From Lactarius indigo (lineage: Eukaryota > Basidiomycota > Agaricomycetes > Russulales > Russulaceae): a stretch of 64,000 nt of DNA. A program made the position numbers and the translations under genes. Numbering within the stretch: the first letter of the stretch is position 1; the number at the start of each line of letters is the position of its first letter. The notes under the pieces were generated by a model. That model did not search any database and was not told the origin of the DNA. It saw only the letters and a program-made list of their open reading frames with translations. Of this stretch, positions 12,256 to 23,181 are shown in pieces. The DNA is taken from NCBI GenBank assembly GCA_025766275.1, contig JAFKAC010000019.1, positions 620,001 to 684,000 of the forward strand. The letters are read 5' to 3'.

Positions 12256-13107
12256 GTGGAACGTACTCTCATGCCATCGCTGACTCCTGTCACTTTGCTA
12301 TCGATCTTGTGCGTCACCCCCAGAACCTGCACAGCTGCCATCACTTCTTCGTCCGTCAGTTCGTCGAGTTTCTTCAGCCCATCCTCTAGGTTCGTGCGCC
12401 CCGCCGCCTTCTTGAAAAAAATTTCTGAACCGATATTAGCCTGGATCAACGTAAAACGATGATCAAACTCACTCGCTCAACTCTGTTCCATTTCCTTTGT
12501 GGCCGTCGCAAGGATGTCCAGGATCTCAACCATGAATTCCACCGTTTTTTCCGTCATCGTCGGAGTTAGTGGGACCCTGGTATAAATGTCGAGCTGCACG
12601 AAGAAACATTCGACGCATCCAAAGATGTCGACGAGGATGTCTTGGCTCGCGGCGACATCTTTAGCTGCCTAAGAACGCTCAACACCAGAAATGCCCACGC
12701 GAAGAAAGAAGCGAAGCGACTCACCAAGAGGAGGACAGTGACGCCAGTAAATACTGCCTTGGCTAGTGTGAATACCTGCCAAATTGACATCAGAGTATGT
12801 TCGTCAGCGGATGGACAAATGAGTGGATATTTACCAAAGCGACGCCTTCGGTAATTGTGCCAGAGAAGGCATAAAGAACCTGTCATCGCTGGCAGTCCAA
12901 GAGGGACCAAACTGGGTAGCCTGAAATACGACCAAAATGGCAGTGGGAGAATCGCATGTTTGAAGAGATCGTGGTCCTTAAGATCGTTTTCTTGTACGAC
13001 TTTGGAGCTGCATCAAAGATGCGTTCAATATTGGAAGAGGAGTCGGAAGATGTAGTTGTTGATATCTGGAGCATCATTATAGAAACAGGAATGGGAGGTT
13101 GACTCAT
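12256..13107 (-). pseudogene. NLR relic: Goodbye-domain exons only
   Basis: From the ATG at 13107 the reading MSQPPIP...SNIERIFDAAPKSYKK matches the NLR1/NLR2 N-terminus. Then come deletions and frame changes. Matches to exons 3 and 4 are clear (FLKKAAGRTNLEDGLKKLDELT near 12400). At the first-intron donor the relic has TTTG/GTAAAT where NLR1 and NLR2 have TTTG/GCAAGT, which independently supports that intron. The NACHT and ankyrin parts are missing and the break is joined to the end of X1. Confidence 0.8.
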
Positions 13108-13765
13108 GTCGAGGGCATGGCAACAGTCTGGTGAACGAGAATACCAGGGCCTCTTCTGCCGATAAAGTAAGGACACTGCCAGTTGCGGAAGAACCAGATT
13201 TACACCGAAACATCACGCGGTAACACGGGCCGGCACCTCCAGTCCCAGGCCAATCCCACGGTCACGCACCCAAACGCATCGTCGTCATCGTCCACAGTCT
13301 ATCCCTTCCCGATGCCCACGAATCCGCCCTATTGTCACAATAATGCAGTCTCATGGCAGACATCACTGTCGATACGGATGACCTTGCCACGTAGCCCTGA
13401 TCACTCAACGACACATTTTTGCCCAACACAAACACAACTTTGACCTGCTCCAGATAGGTCTTTTTTGCATAACGCAATTCAGGTCGATGACGGCTTTTCT
13501 CTCACACAGCCAAGGTTCCCTGTCCCCGCAGTCGCCTCAACCTCCTCGTCAGTCTCGCCTTCACCTTTTGCCCCGCCGTCCAGATCGTCGCCGGAACCGG
13601 AAGGCAACATGATGGCGATATCCGTCACTGGTCCCGGTGATGACCCCCCCGGTGTCTTATGAGAACGACGACCAAACAGACCCAATTCGAAAAAGCATGA
13701 ACAACGATGTCGAGATGCGCGTTGTTACTCATCACGGTCGGGACATAGAGGTGTGTCCGTCCCCT
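13108..13765. promoter_or_regulatory. Head-to-head spacer between NLR relic and X2
   Basis: Homologous to 10133-10859 and to the split unit 3 spacer. It holds paralogous empty sites for element A (near 13412, 'acgacacatttttgccc') and for the Plavaka-like element (near 13595). No gene is seen. Confidence 0.55.
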
Positions 13766-14995
13766 TCTGCCCTTTTTATGCGCATACATAATGCCGTGGG
13801 ACAGACTCAGCCCCCCCTGCTCCTGTGGGTGCCTCCAGACGCCCCATTTCCTCGCAATCTCGTGTATCCTCACGCGGCATATCAAAGACGCCCCTTTCCC
13901 ACCCCTCCTCATCCGAAAGCACCTCGTCCGAACCTCCCCCCGGTCAGCGTGACAGAGGCAGGGACCACGACCCCCTGGACATCATATCCATCGATTCCTC
14001 CTCGTCACGACCACCACCTCCTCTGCGCTTCCCGCGAAAGACCAAGAAACTGAGGGGACTGGGGCAGCTGATGACCTACGTTCTCGTACCGCCCATCCCG
14101 CCCGGCGCGCGCAAGTCAGACTACGCGCCGGTAAGGCAACGTCCCCGGACACGGCAGCGCCAGACCGCAGCCAAGGGCAAGGGGCGGGCAGGGGACAATT
14201 TGGGCTCGAAGGAACTCGTGCACGTACTGCAAGTCGCACCGACCTCCGCAAGCAAGAGTAAGAGCAGGGAACCGGTATTGGTACCGCCACCGCTAGCCAA
14301 GCAGCGCCGAGCGAAGACAATGACAACGACGGATGCGCAGGTCTTTGACGGGAGCTGGAGTGCGACCGCGGTGTTCACGGTTTCTGGTGAATCACTTGGC
14401 AGTGAGTTCTTGCACGGCATCGTACCCGTCTCGCAACCTACGACCTCCCCTCCCCCTGCTGCCACCACCCCAGCTGCCCCGCCACTATCTCCACCAACCC
14501 GATACCCGAACCCTCGCAGAAACTGCAACGGCGCCGGTATATGTTTATAGGGAAACTGCGCAGGAGGTGGGGCTGCTCGTGTCCCTCCAGATCCCAACCA
14601 CGACCAGCCGGAGCAGAAAACGACGAAGGGGAAGGGGAAATCGATGGTCATCGCGGGTCGGGGACGCCGGGGTAAGTGGATTCGGCTCTTTGTCGGGAGC
14701 CTAGAGCCGTTATTGGCGAGGCGGAGGCGGCGACGGCGACGACGGTCTGCGTCTTTAACATCGCGGAACGACGATGACGCCGAGGGAAATATTGATGAGG
14801 GTGGCGATGTCGATGTGGACCCAGATGCAGGATCCGGCTCGGGGAATACGTGGTACCTGTACCGTCTGCTCAAGCAGAGGAGATGGAGAGGATCATGCCG
14901 GAGGTGGAGCGCGCTATTGGTGCCGAGTTCGCCATTGACGCCGTGCCATGGTCGTCCTCGTCGGGTTTCAAAAAAAATAAAAATGAGTCGGTAGT
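13766..14995 (+). CDS. X2: Pro/Ser-rich, basic protein of unknown function
   Basis: The family is not recognised. The longest open stretch is 13825-14550. Readable segments in order: GASRRPISSQS; QRDRGRDHDPLDIIS; KTKKLR; QRPRTRQRQTAAKGKGR; TTTDAQVFDG; then, after frame changes that probably reflect introns, VYVYRETAQEVG (near 14535), a poly-Arg run, an acidic run DEGGDVDVDPD and EYVVPVPSAQAEEMERI near 14845-14895. The same segments occur in X1 and the first ones in X3, so the region has been under protein-level constraint or copied recently. There is no signal peptide or membrane segment; the composition suggests an intrinsically disordered, possibly nuclear protein. It starts about 0.7 kb from, and divergent to, the NLR relic. 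Exon boundaries and start are unresolved. Confidence 0.45.
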
Positions 14996-15008
14996 AGGTG
15001 GTAGAACT

Positions 15009-15479
15009 AGCAGAACGACTATTATTACCTGTATATCCATTTTAGTTTTCCGGCTTCCCTTGGTTCGAAATACCTTAGTTATTATGTGTATCATAACGGT
15101 CTATGCATGTTCTCGTAATTCGCCGAAAAAATGAGAGCAGACGACGCGCCCCATATAGCTTTCCTTCTCACGCACCGTGGTGATAAGGCCTCCACTTTCG
15201 ACCCTCATCGACGTGCTCCAGGGACCCTGTTGAGTCCTCGCCTCGTGGCATCGGAGTGAGATGAATACTTCCAGCCTTGTTCACGTCACGAAATCCAATC
15301 TCAAACAAATCGAGAGCACTATTATTTTGTGGTCGCGAATACCCAACGTTAGACGTACAACACTTCATATTTGTATGGCATCACGAAAGCTAATTGATAT
15401 CAACAACGGAGACGGTCACTGGCTCAGAACCGACACAAGTACTAGAAGTGTGGGGAGGTAGGTACAACAAATTGGAATG
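15009..15479. repeat. Duplicated 3' flank of NLR2
   Basis: Matches 1787-2258 after NLR1. No gene is seen. Confidence 0.8.
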
Positions 15480-18400
15480 CTACGTTCTATTCTGTTCGAG
15501 ACTGGCACGATGGTCTAATAGCGACTGCACCATCTCGCCATATCCTTTTGATGAAGCAAGCTGGTACGGAGTGCGACCTTTATCATCCACTGCGTCTACG
15601 TCTGCACCGTTTTCAAGTAGTACGCGAAAGCAATTGAAATCGAGGTCCAAATGAGTGAGCCACTTGTCAAAGAACAATAGGTGCAAAGGCGTTGACTGCC
15701 CCTGATTGCGTGCGTTGACATCCGCCCCATTCTGGATCAATGTCTGCACAACACTAACTCTCGACAACGACGACGACGGCCACCCCCACGACGACCCCCG
15801 CGACGACGGCAACGCCGCCGCCACCAGATGCAAAGGTGTCGAGTGATTCTCATCCCGTGCGTTGACATGTGCCCCATTCTGGATCAATGTCTGCACGACA
15901 TCAACACTCGACTCCTCCGGCGACGACCCCCACGACACCGCCGCCGCCGCCGCCACCGCCGCCGCCAGATGCAAAGGTGTTGACTGCCCCTGATTGCGTG
16001 CGTTGACATCCGCCCCATTCTGGATCAATGTCTGCACAGCATTAACTTTTGACAGCAACCACCACGACGACACCGCTGCCGCCAGATGCAAAGGTGTCGA
16101 GTGATTCTCATCCCGTGCGTTGACATCCGCCCCATTCTGGATCAATATCTGCACGACATCAACATTCGACTCCGACTCCACCGCCTCCGCCGCCGCCGCC
16201 GCCGCCAGATGCAAAGGTGTTGACTGACTCTCATCCCGTGCGTTGACATCTGCCCCGTGATCGATCAATGTATGCACAACATCAACACTCGACTCCAATG
16301 ATGACGCGAGATGCAACAGTGTCGAGTGTCTCCCATACCGTGCGTGGACATCCCCCCCGAGTTTGATGAAGAACTGCACGGTTTCGGCACTCCTCGACAA
16401 TAACGCTAGACGAAATAGCTTCTGGAGCTCGGTGTTTGCATCGGCCCCATACTGGATCAACAGCCGTACGACGTCGACGTGACCACTTCTTGATGCTTCG
16501 TGTAGTGGAGTATGATTGTCCCGCCTCGTGGCGACGCTGACATCTACACCGTGCCCTTGTAGGATTCGAACAATTTCCAGGCGTCCATTCGCCGCTGCAC
16601 AGTGGAGTGGAGTGCTGCCGTCGTCGTCTTGCGCATTCGCATCCGCGCCGACGCTTAGCAACCATTGTGCAACATCTGTTAATCCATCCTTCGATGCAGC
16701 GTGCAGTAGAGTGCGACTTTTGTAACCAATATCCAGGACCGCGCCATGCTGATGTAGTAGCTCTGCGACTCTGATGTGATTGTTGTGCAATGCTGCCGCC
16801 AGCGGACTCTTGTTAAGACCAACGCTAGCATTTACATGCTGCGGGTACTCGGTGATGAGATGTTTCGTTAAGTCTGGAAATCCGCACAACGCAGCGTAGT
16901 ATAGACAAAACGGTGGATCGGCTTTTCTCGAAGTAGAATTTTCAAAACCAACGAAAGCATGCCATTTTTCGTCGAGGTCGAAAGCAGACCAACGAGACCG
17001 TTCTTTGTCGAGGTTAAACGATTTGAGCCATGCCGTGAAATATGGCTTTGTAGGATCAAAAAGATGTCGCATCCCGTCTTCGACAACTAATGAGACGTTC
17101 TCGATCTGAGCATGGCCTACCCAATGACGAGCGGCATAACCCAATAGAGGAGAGCCACGTCCGACCGAACCACTGAAATCCGACTGAAGGAGAATTGCCA
17201 AGCAAGCCTGCGTGATGACCGTGTGCGCTGGCTCAAGACGGATGTGAAAACGGGAAATGTCTGGTGTTAAGTTGGCAAGCCGATCCGAAGTCAAGAACTC
17301 CTTCACCGAGAAATGTGCGAATTGTATAACCCGCGTCTTCGAAGACTCGTCACCGACGATGACGATCAGGCTCGAGCACGTGGACAGAACACCTTGTCGT
17401 TGGTCATCCCATCGCCAATCTGAGTTCAGCGCCGGTACCCCATCCTCCGCCCTGTCGAAGTCGAGCGCAAGAACTTCTGCAAGCTCTTCGACACGAAGCG
17501 GCCGAGTAGCAACGGCGAGACATTGTAACAGACGATATGCTTGATCCGGATTGACCTTCCCGATCTCCCTCAGCATCCGCTCGTATGTCTCGTCCAAAGA
17601 GTTGGGCAATTCTCTGAGGACGCGCTGGACATTCTGTGGGAGGCAATTTCGCAATACTTCGAGTTGACAAAAGACCCATCGGAACCTGTTAAACACCGTC
17701 AATCCAAGTCATAATCACCTGTATATCCACTTACATTCCGTCGGCTCTGTCTGACAGCGTCTCAATCACATGCTCTTTGTCCTCTGTCCTCCATCTCCTC
17801 ATAAATTTACCAGACCCAGAATAGACCACAGATCTGACATAGGAGGCGATGTCCTTCTTCTGTCCGCCTTCATCCTGAAGCGAAATTGTCTGAGAGGTAA
17901 GCGACTCAAGTGCATCGCAGATGTCGGCCTCCGGGCGACTCGTAACACAGATATGAAGATCAGAAAGTCGAAGGCTGACAAGATCCTTTATGAGATCAAG
18001 GACCTGTTCGCGGGCGGATGGGACATCAGATGTGTCGGGACATTCGTCAAGGGCATCCATGACAAGATAAACTGGCCCTTGATTTGGAAGCGTAAGCATC
18101 TCCTTGAGGCACTGGGTTAAAGCTTTGTCGCTAGGCTGACGAGCGCCGCTGCCGTGCGTCTCATAAAGACGGGAGAATATGTCGCAAAAGGTATTAGAGC
18201 GAGTAGAAAGTTGGACGAGGAGTGACGGGAGAAGGTTGCGGCGAGCTTTCTTGTCGACATCTTGAAAGTCAAAATAAAAATACGCCATCGAAGCCGATCC
18301 GGCATCGCACAGGGTCGTGAGATTGCTGATGATTGCGGAGCTACTCGACAATCATAAGTTTCCCAATACTGCAAGGTGTAATGAGCGACGGACCATAGGA

Positions 18401-19799
18401 TGCTTTTCCCAGAGCCCGCTGCGAAACGTGTCGTCCATAAGATCACCAAAGCAGCAGATAAAAGAAACGTACGTTTGCCGTGAATCCACAGAAGGGAACC
18501 AGTCAGCTTCCAGGTTTCGAATTGGTCACTTTCAATGAACCACTCGGCGGTTCCCTCATGTTGGCGATCAGCGGCGATGTTGTGATTTGTGGATGGATCC
18601 GGTGGAGATTGCCATTTCCTAAGGTTTTCCCGTAATTGGTTGCCTGTGATCGTGTTAGATGCCCGACTGTCAGGAGAGATGGGACTGATTACGAACGCTT
18701 CACGTTGTCTACTTGGGCCGCCGTTTGTCGAGTGATTAATTTCACTTCCAGTGAGTCTAGACGATAGAAGTGAGTGATGGCGCTGGTGAGTTGCCAAAGA
18801 GACTCCACGCACTGTCAGTTATTGTTTGCACCTTATCATTAATCGCTTGAACGTTGTCGCCAACGAGCTGTACCTCGCTTCTGACAACCTGCACTTCGCT
18901 TTCGACACCCCTCACGCCATCGCCAACCGCCGTCACTTTGTTATCGATGGTGTGCGTGACCTTCAGAACCTGCGAACTCGCCATCACGACCTCTTCGTTC
19001 GTCAGTTTGTCGAGCTTCTTCAGCCCATCCTCCAGATCCGTCCACCCCGCCACCTTCTTGAGAAACTTTTCTGGACCGGTGTTAGCCTCAAGCAAAGTAA
19101 GGCGATGGTCGAACTCACTAGCTCTACTCTGTTCCATTTCCTTTGTGGCAGTCGCAAGGATATCTAAGATCTCAGCCGTAATTTGCACCATTTTGTCCGT
19201 CATCGCCACAGTCAACGGGACCTCAGTATAAGTCTCGAGTCGCACGAAGAAACTTTCGATGCGTCCGAAGATGTCGACGAGGATGTCTTGGCTTGCGATA
19301 ACGTCTTTAGCTGCCTAAGAACGCTCAACACCGGAAGTTCCCGTACGGGGGAAGAAGCGAAGCGACTCACCAAGAGGAGGACACCAACGCCAGCAAATAC
19401 TAGTTTGGCAGGTGGGAATGCCTGCCGGATCAACATCAGAGTGTGTTCATCGACAAATAATTCGATACTTGCCAAACTGACACCTTCACTTAACGTCCCA
19501 GAGAAGGTACAAAGAACATTGACGGTCGGAACGAGCCATTTTTTCAACCTATCATCGCTAGCAGTCCTCGAGGGATCGAACTGGGCGGTTTGAAACACAG
19601 CGAGAATGGCAGCGGGGGAATCGCATGTTTCGAGCTGTTTGAAGAGATCGTGGTTCTTGAGATCGTTCTTGGTCTTTTTCTTGTACGACTTGAGAGCGGC
19701 ATCAAAGATGCGTTCGATACTGGTGAAAGAGGACTCGGAAGGTGTAGCTACGGGAGCCTGGGGCATGGAAGCGGGGGCGGGAGCAGGAGATTGACTCAT
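15480..19799 (-). CDS. NLR2: Goodbye-NACHT-ankyrin STAND protein, apparently intact
   Basis: Nine exons join in phase into 1300 residues: 19799-19473, 19421-19371, 19314-19119, 19070-18813, 18756-18697, 18643-18473, 18418-18394, 18343-17735, 17685-15480. Introns are 48-56 nt. Intron 1 uses a GC-AG pair (G/GCAAGT). Domains: Goodbye (fungal STAND N-terminal) about residues 20-165 with LFKQLETCDSPAAIL and LVFAGVGVLLL; coiled coil about 195-300; P-loop HGKPGSGKS near 355, split by intron 6; Walker B VYLVMDALDE near 455-462; CVTSRPEAD after it; winged-helix-like LPNSLDETYERML near 595; about 12 ankyrin repeats from about 840 to the end. In the family the ATPase switches state on ligand binding by the repeats and signals through the N-terminus, giving a cytosolic non-self response or cell death; this is inference for NLR2. 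The Goodbye domain's biochemical role is unknown. Divergent partner: X3. Confidence 0.85.
15690..16290 (-). repeat. Coding ankyrin repeat array with Ser/Ala triplet expansions (NLR2)
   Basis: About five highly similar ankyrin units (QGQSTPLHLAA / ENHSTPLHLAA type, each ending NGADVNAR) have Ala-, Ser-, Glu- and Trp-rich insertions of different length. The array is shorter than in NLR1. Confidence 0.85.
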
Positions 19800-20122
19800 G
19801 TTGGGGGTATGTTAACAGTGTCTAGTAGACGACGGTGAGAGAATGCTGGTGCCTCGTGTCGACAAACCAAGGACCTCGATATGGAAGAATGGTAGACGCG
19901 GTAACACGGACCGGCACCTCCATTTCATTGCCAGAGCACGACCAGCAGAAGCGGGCTAATCCCAGGATCACGCACCGAACGCGTACGCCGTCCAACAATG
20001 TATTCCCCCCTAATCCCCGCGATTCGCCCTACTGTGTTATTATGAGAATACGGGCCCATGGAAGACATCGCTGTCGATCCAGATGACCCCACCCCCTGGT
20101 TTTGGTCGCTCAACGACATGTC
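19800..20122. promoter_or_regulatory. NLR2-proximal part of the split NLR2-X3 spacer
   Basis: Corresponds to 10133-10455 of unit 1 and ends with the target duplication ATGTC (20118-20122) of element A. It presumably contains the NLR2 promoter; no defined motif was identified. Confidence 0.55.
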
Positions 20123-20456
20123 TGCAAGCGTACTTGCTACACATACCATCTCACCACCCATACGTCATCGCGTCATCACCCATCATCACCCACACCTCGA
20201 CATCACTCACCGATATCACCTGCTTGAAGACACACTCACAACATCTGACAACGGTGGGATCCCAAGGACCACCCGCAAAACGTATATAAACCCCTAATAT
20301 TACTGCTTAACGATCATCACACTTTTCCCCACTCTTCTTCATTCCTTGTACTCTTATATTTGAGATCTCCTCTCACATTGTCCCTCCAATCAAACGCGCT
20401 TGGTTTCTGTTCTGCTTTAGCCTGACTTAAGTGTTGCCCGATCGAACGGGCTTCCA
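20123..20456 (+). repeat. Element A 5' LTR
   Basis: Begins TGCAAGCGTACTTG and ends GGGCTTCCA, with a TATA-like box tatataaa at 20283. Differences from the 3' LTR are almost all at CpG sites; at two sites one copy has TG and the other CA, as expected from independent decay of CG. Confidence 0.85.
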
Positions 20457-20720
20457 CTTTTTTTTGAACATCTCTCCAAGCGAAATCCCCCTCCAACCTC
20501 CTGTGTCTCTCTCTTTCTTGTCAATCACCGCCTCTTACAAAGACGCGACTACCTGTCCTGCGCTCGTCACCTCTTACAAAAGACGTGACCACTGTCCTGG
20601 AAGTTCCTGAACTTCAACCCGCATACCTGTACTGTCTTGCCCCTGCTCTCTCTCTCGTTGAATGTCTTCTGAAACTCTTGCTATCCGCCATTCCAAATGC
20701 ATACAGAAACGTGCTCCCTC
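20457..20720 (+). other. Element A leader, interrupted by element B
   Basis: Untranslated sequence between the LTR and the insertion of B. It begins with a T run. No match to the LTR that would indicate self-priming was found, and no clear tRNA-type TGG primer site. It ends with CCCTC (20716-20720), the target duplication of B. Confidence 0.6.
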
Positions 20721-21299
20721 TGTTATGATCCGACGCTTCGGACCTATGTCACAGTATGTCTCCACCCTGCCTTCCCCCTTCTGTACTATACCTTGTTACC
20801 AAAGGAGCTACTGTTACTAGTGGCGCTGTTTCTTTGATCCGAACTTCTGCTTACTCCGTTTAGTCTCTTTGATATTGTGTGGACTTGTGTTCATGTTGTT
20901 TGGAACCCTGTCCTATATAAACCTGTACCATAGACCGTAGGAAGCCAGACTTGGCTTCGTTTGCAATCTAGCAACCTTGCCTCCATACTTTGGTGTGACT
21001 TCGCCTTATCCCTCTCTTCTTGTGCATCCCCTACCTCAGTCCCTAACCAGGACACTTCGAAGTCTTTGCAGTTGAACTATATCAACGCGTTACACCTGTT
21101 ATACTCTGTGCACTAGCAAGATCAAGTGTAGAGAAGTGTTAGACACTTCGGACGAGGAGTCCTACATTACAGAGTAGTGCTGCACTTTGTGCCACACTTT
21201 TATCACTCGTATTTCATAGCAATAAGACAACAGAGGTCTTCGCTTGATACTTGTGTGATTCAGAACCTTTAGAACCCACGCCCCTGCTAGGGCGTAACA
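20721..21299 (+). repeat. Element B 5' LTR
   Basis: TGTTATGATCC...GGGCGTAACA. TATA-like tatataa is at about 20914. The primer-pairing site AGACTTGGCTT (20947-20957) lies about 30 bp downstream, inside a short hairpin (GAAGCCA/TGGCTTC, 20941-20958). By eye it differs from the 3' LTR at only two positions. Confidence 0.9.
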
Positions 21300-21300
21300 T

Positions 21301-21311
21301 AAGCCAAGTCT
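21301..21311 (+). promoter_or_regulatory. Element B primer-binding site, self-complementary to the LTR
   Basis: AAGCCAAGTCT, two bases after the LTR end, is the exact reverse complement of AGACTTGGCTT at 20947-20957. This matches the 11-nt self-priming arrangement described for Tf1 of fission yeast. Confidence 0.75.
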
Positions 21312-21507
21312 ACAACTCCCAACACACCCAAGACACTACTGCCACACAGCAGAGTGGGCGACGATCCAAGAGGACGCATCAGCCAACAACCAGACACTCC
21401 ACAGAACCCAGAAACGATGGCATAGCCGGGCGATGGACCCTCCTTGACACAAGAGGCCGCTTCAGCCATCCCCTTACACAAAACAGCACCCAAGACAGAC
21501 CACAATC

Positions 21508-23181
21508 GTGGCTAGCATCAGTGTCACCTTTGAATCAGACAACGATTGGACCCCAGTCACAACCAGAACACAAGACGACCTCCCACACCATGTTAAAAGC
21601 AGTCAACTAGGAAAAGGAGCTCGCTGGGCCACAACATCAGGCAGACCACCTTGTTACAAGTGCCTCATCAAAGGCGAACTCAGACCAGTGGAATTCATCA
21701 ACAACAACTGGTACATCCTCCGATACTTTCAGAATACATACCACACCAGAGCCATAAACATCACACCACACAGATTTGCTGAAGGACTAGGCTGGTGGAA
21801 CGAAGAAGACGAACAGAACCCAGAAACGCCCACACAACAATCATCCTCAGCACCAAGAAACACTAGGGGAACATACGGACTACAACAAGACTCATCAGAA
21901 GAAGAACCCAGCTCAGACGAAGCGGAATCACACTCAGAACACCGCCTAGACATCACAGTACCCACACAAGCTTCGTCACAAGCCAGCCCCACTATCCCTA
22001 TCTGGATAGAACCATCCCCAGCGGAAGAAGGATTCCCAGCCCCACTACCACCAATCAGATTGCCCTCCCCAGTTGAACCACCCCAGATCCCCATCACACC
22101 ACAGCCAACACTTATCATGTCAGCCATAAATGCCACAGGCACTGGCACAGGTACCGGCTCAAGCACCGGAACAGGAGGAACACCAACAACGAGCTCAGGA
22201 GGACTCAAAGGAGCACCCCCTACTCCGTTCACCGGAGATAGAACAGAGAGTGGTCAGTTCAAAAGAGAACTACTACGATACATCAAGTTAAATAGCGAGA
22301 ATGAACTCATCAAAGAACCTTATGCACGGGTACTATTCGCCCTTACAATGTTCAAAGGACCCGGTGTACAGCTGTGGGTCAACCAAACTGAAGATGACAT
22401 GGAAGCGGCACTAGCAGACCCCACCAAAGCCCTCACCAAAAATAGCAAAGATCTTTGGGACGGTTTTCTCGACACCTTCGACAGAGACTGGACCGACACT
22501 CTAAACAAAGAAAGAGCCTATCAGAAGCTCATCAGTTTAACGATGCAGGGCGGAGCATTGGACAGTTACATCCTCGACTTCGAACACCTTGCAGGAATAG
22601 CAGGATGGGCAAGAGATGCCCCTGGAACGGTGGAATTCTTCAAAAGAGGACTACCCACAGGATTGTATCGTGCTTGCCTTATGCGAACCACCATCCCAAA
22701 CACCATGGACGAGTGGCAAACCGCTGCCAGAGCAGAACACCAACGCTGGAAGCTACTAAAAGCCAGACCAGGGAATAGAAACCCAGGACCAACCCAGAAT
22801 GTCCACCAAGGACGACCAAAGCGAGACCCAAACGCGATGGATGTAGATGCCACCACCTCCACCCCCTTTAAGAAGCTTACTGAAGAAGAAAAGAAAGCCC
22901 TCATGAAAGAAGGACGCTGCTTCAAATGCAGACAGCAAGGACACATGGCTAGGAACTGTCAACGACAAAACACCATCAACCAAACCAAAGCCAGAGCCAC
23001 AGACACCCAAGAAGCGGACACTGCACCCCCATACACCCCAGAAGCAAGCACCTCATCAGTGGCTGCTACCACAACCGAAGATAAAGTCCGACAAGCCCAT
23101 GCACTCGTCCAAGGCATGACTGAGGATGAAAAGAGACGCTACTATGCCTTAGATCAGGATTTTTGCGATGCCGACCTGTGA
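21508..23181 (+). CDS. gag: Element B Gag
   Basis: Open for 557 codons. The N-terminal region (to about residue 90) is a small folded-looking domain shared with the Gag of C and D (spacing of PVEF...W). A low-complexity Gly/Thr stretch follows near residue 210, then the retrotransposon Gag core (residues about 230-430) and one zinc knuckle, CFKCRQQGHMARNC, near residue 475. The frame opens with GTG at 21508; the first in-frame ATG is near residue 203, after the conserved N-terminal domain, so either GUG (or another non-AUG codon) starts translation or an unseen upstream exon supplies the start. No internal stop. The last codons contain the frameshift heptamer. Confidence 0.85.
   Translation: MASISVTFESDNDWTPVTTRTQDDLPHHVKSSQLGKGARWATTSGRPPCYKCLIKGELRPVEFINNNWYILRYFQNTYHTRAINITPHRFAEGLGWWNEEDEQNPETPTQQSSSAPRNTRGTYGLQQDSSEEEPSSDEAESHSEHRLDITVPTQASSQASPTIPIWIEPSPAEEGFPAPLPPIRLPSPVEPPQIPITPQPTLIMSAINATGTGTGTGSSTGTGGTPTTSSGGLKGAPPTPFTGDRTESGQFKRELLRYIKLNSENELIKEPYARVLFALTMFKGPGVQLWVNQTEDDMEAALADPTKALTKNSKDLWDGFLDTFDRDWTDTLNKERAYQKLISLTMQGGALDSYILDFEHLAGIAGWARDAPGTVEFFKRGLPTGLYRACLMRTTIPNTMDEWQTAARAEHQRWKLLKARPGNRNPGPTQNVHQGRPKRDPNAMDVDATTSTPFKKLTEEEKKALMKEGRCFKCRQQGHMARNCQRQNTINQTKARATDTQEADTAPPYTPEASTSSVAATTTEDKVRQAHALVQGMTEDEKRRYYALDQDFCDADL
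23157..23163 (+). promoter_or_regulatory. Element B -1 ribosomal frameshift heptamer
   Basis: G GAT TTT in gag phase, six codons before the gag TGA. Slipping to GGA TTT enters the pol frame, which is open from here. It fits the X XXY YYZ rule. A stimulatory RNA structure was not assessed. Confidence 0.7.

Larger units (their letters stand above)
12256..15005. repeat. Segmental repeat, unit 2 (NLR relic + spacer + X2)
   Basis: This is the shortest of the three units. It starts inside what was exon 4 of an NLR gene, so exons 5-9 are deleted. A full-length spacer and X2 follow. Confidence 0.75.

Noticed and set aside
20457..20720. tRNA-type or self-complementary primer site for element A
   Set aside because: Neither a TGG-type start nor a match to the A LTR could be found by eye; left open.
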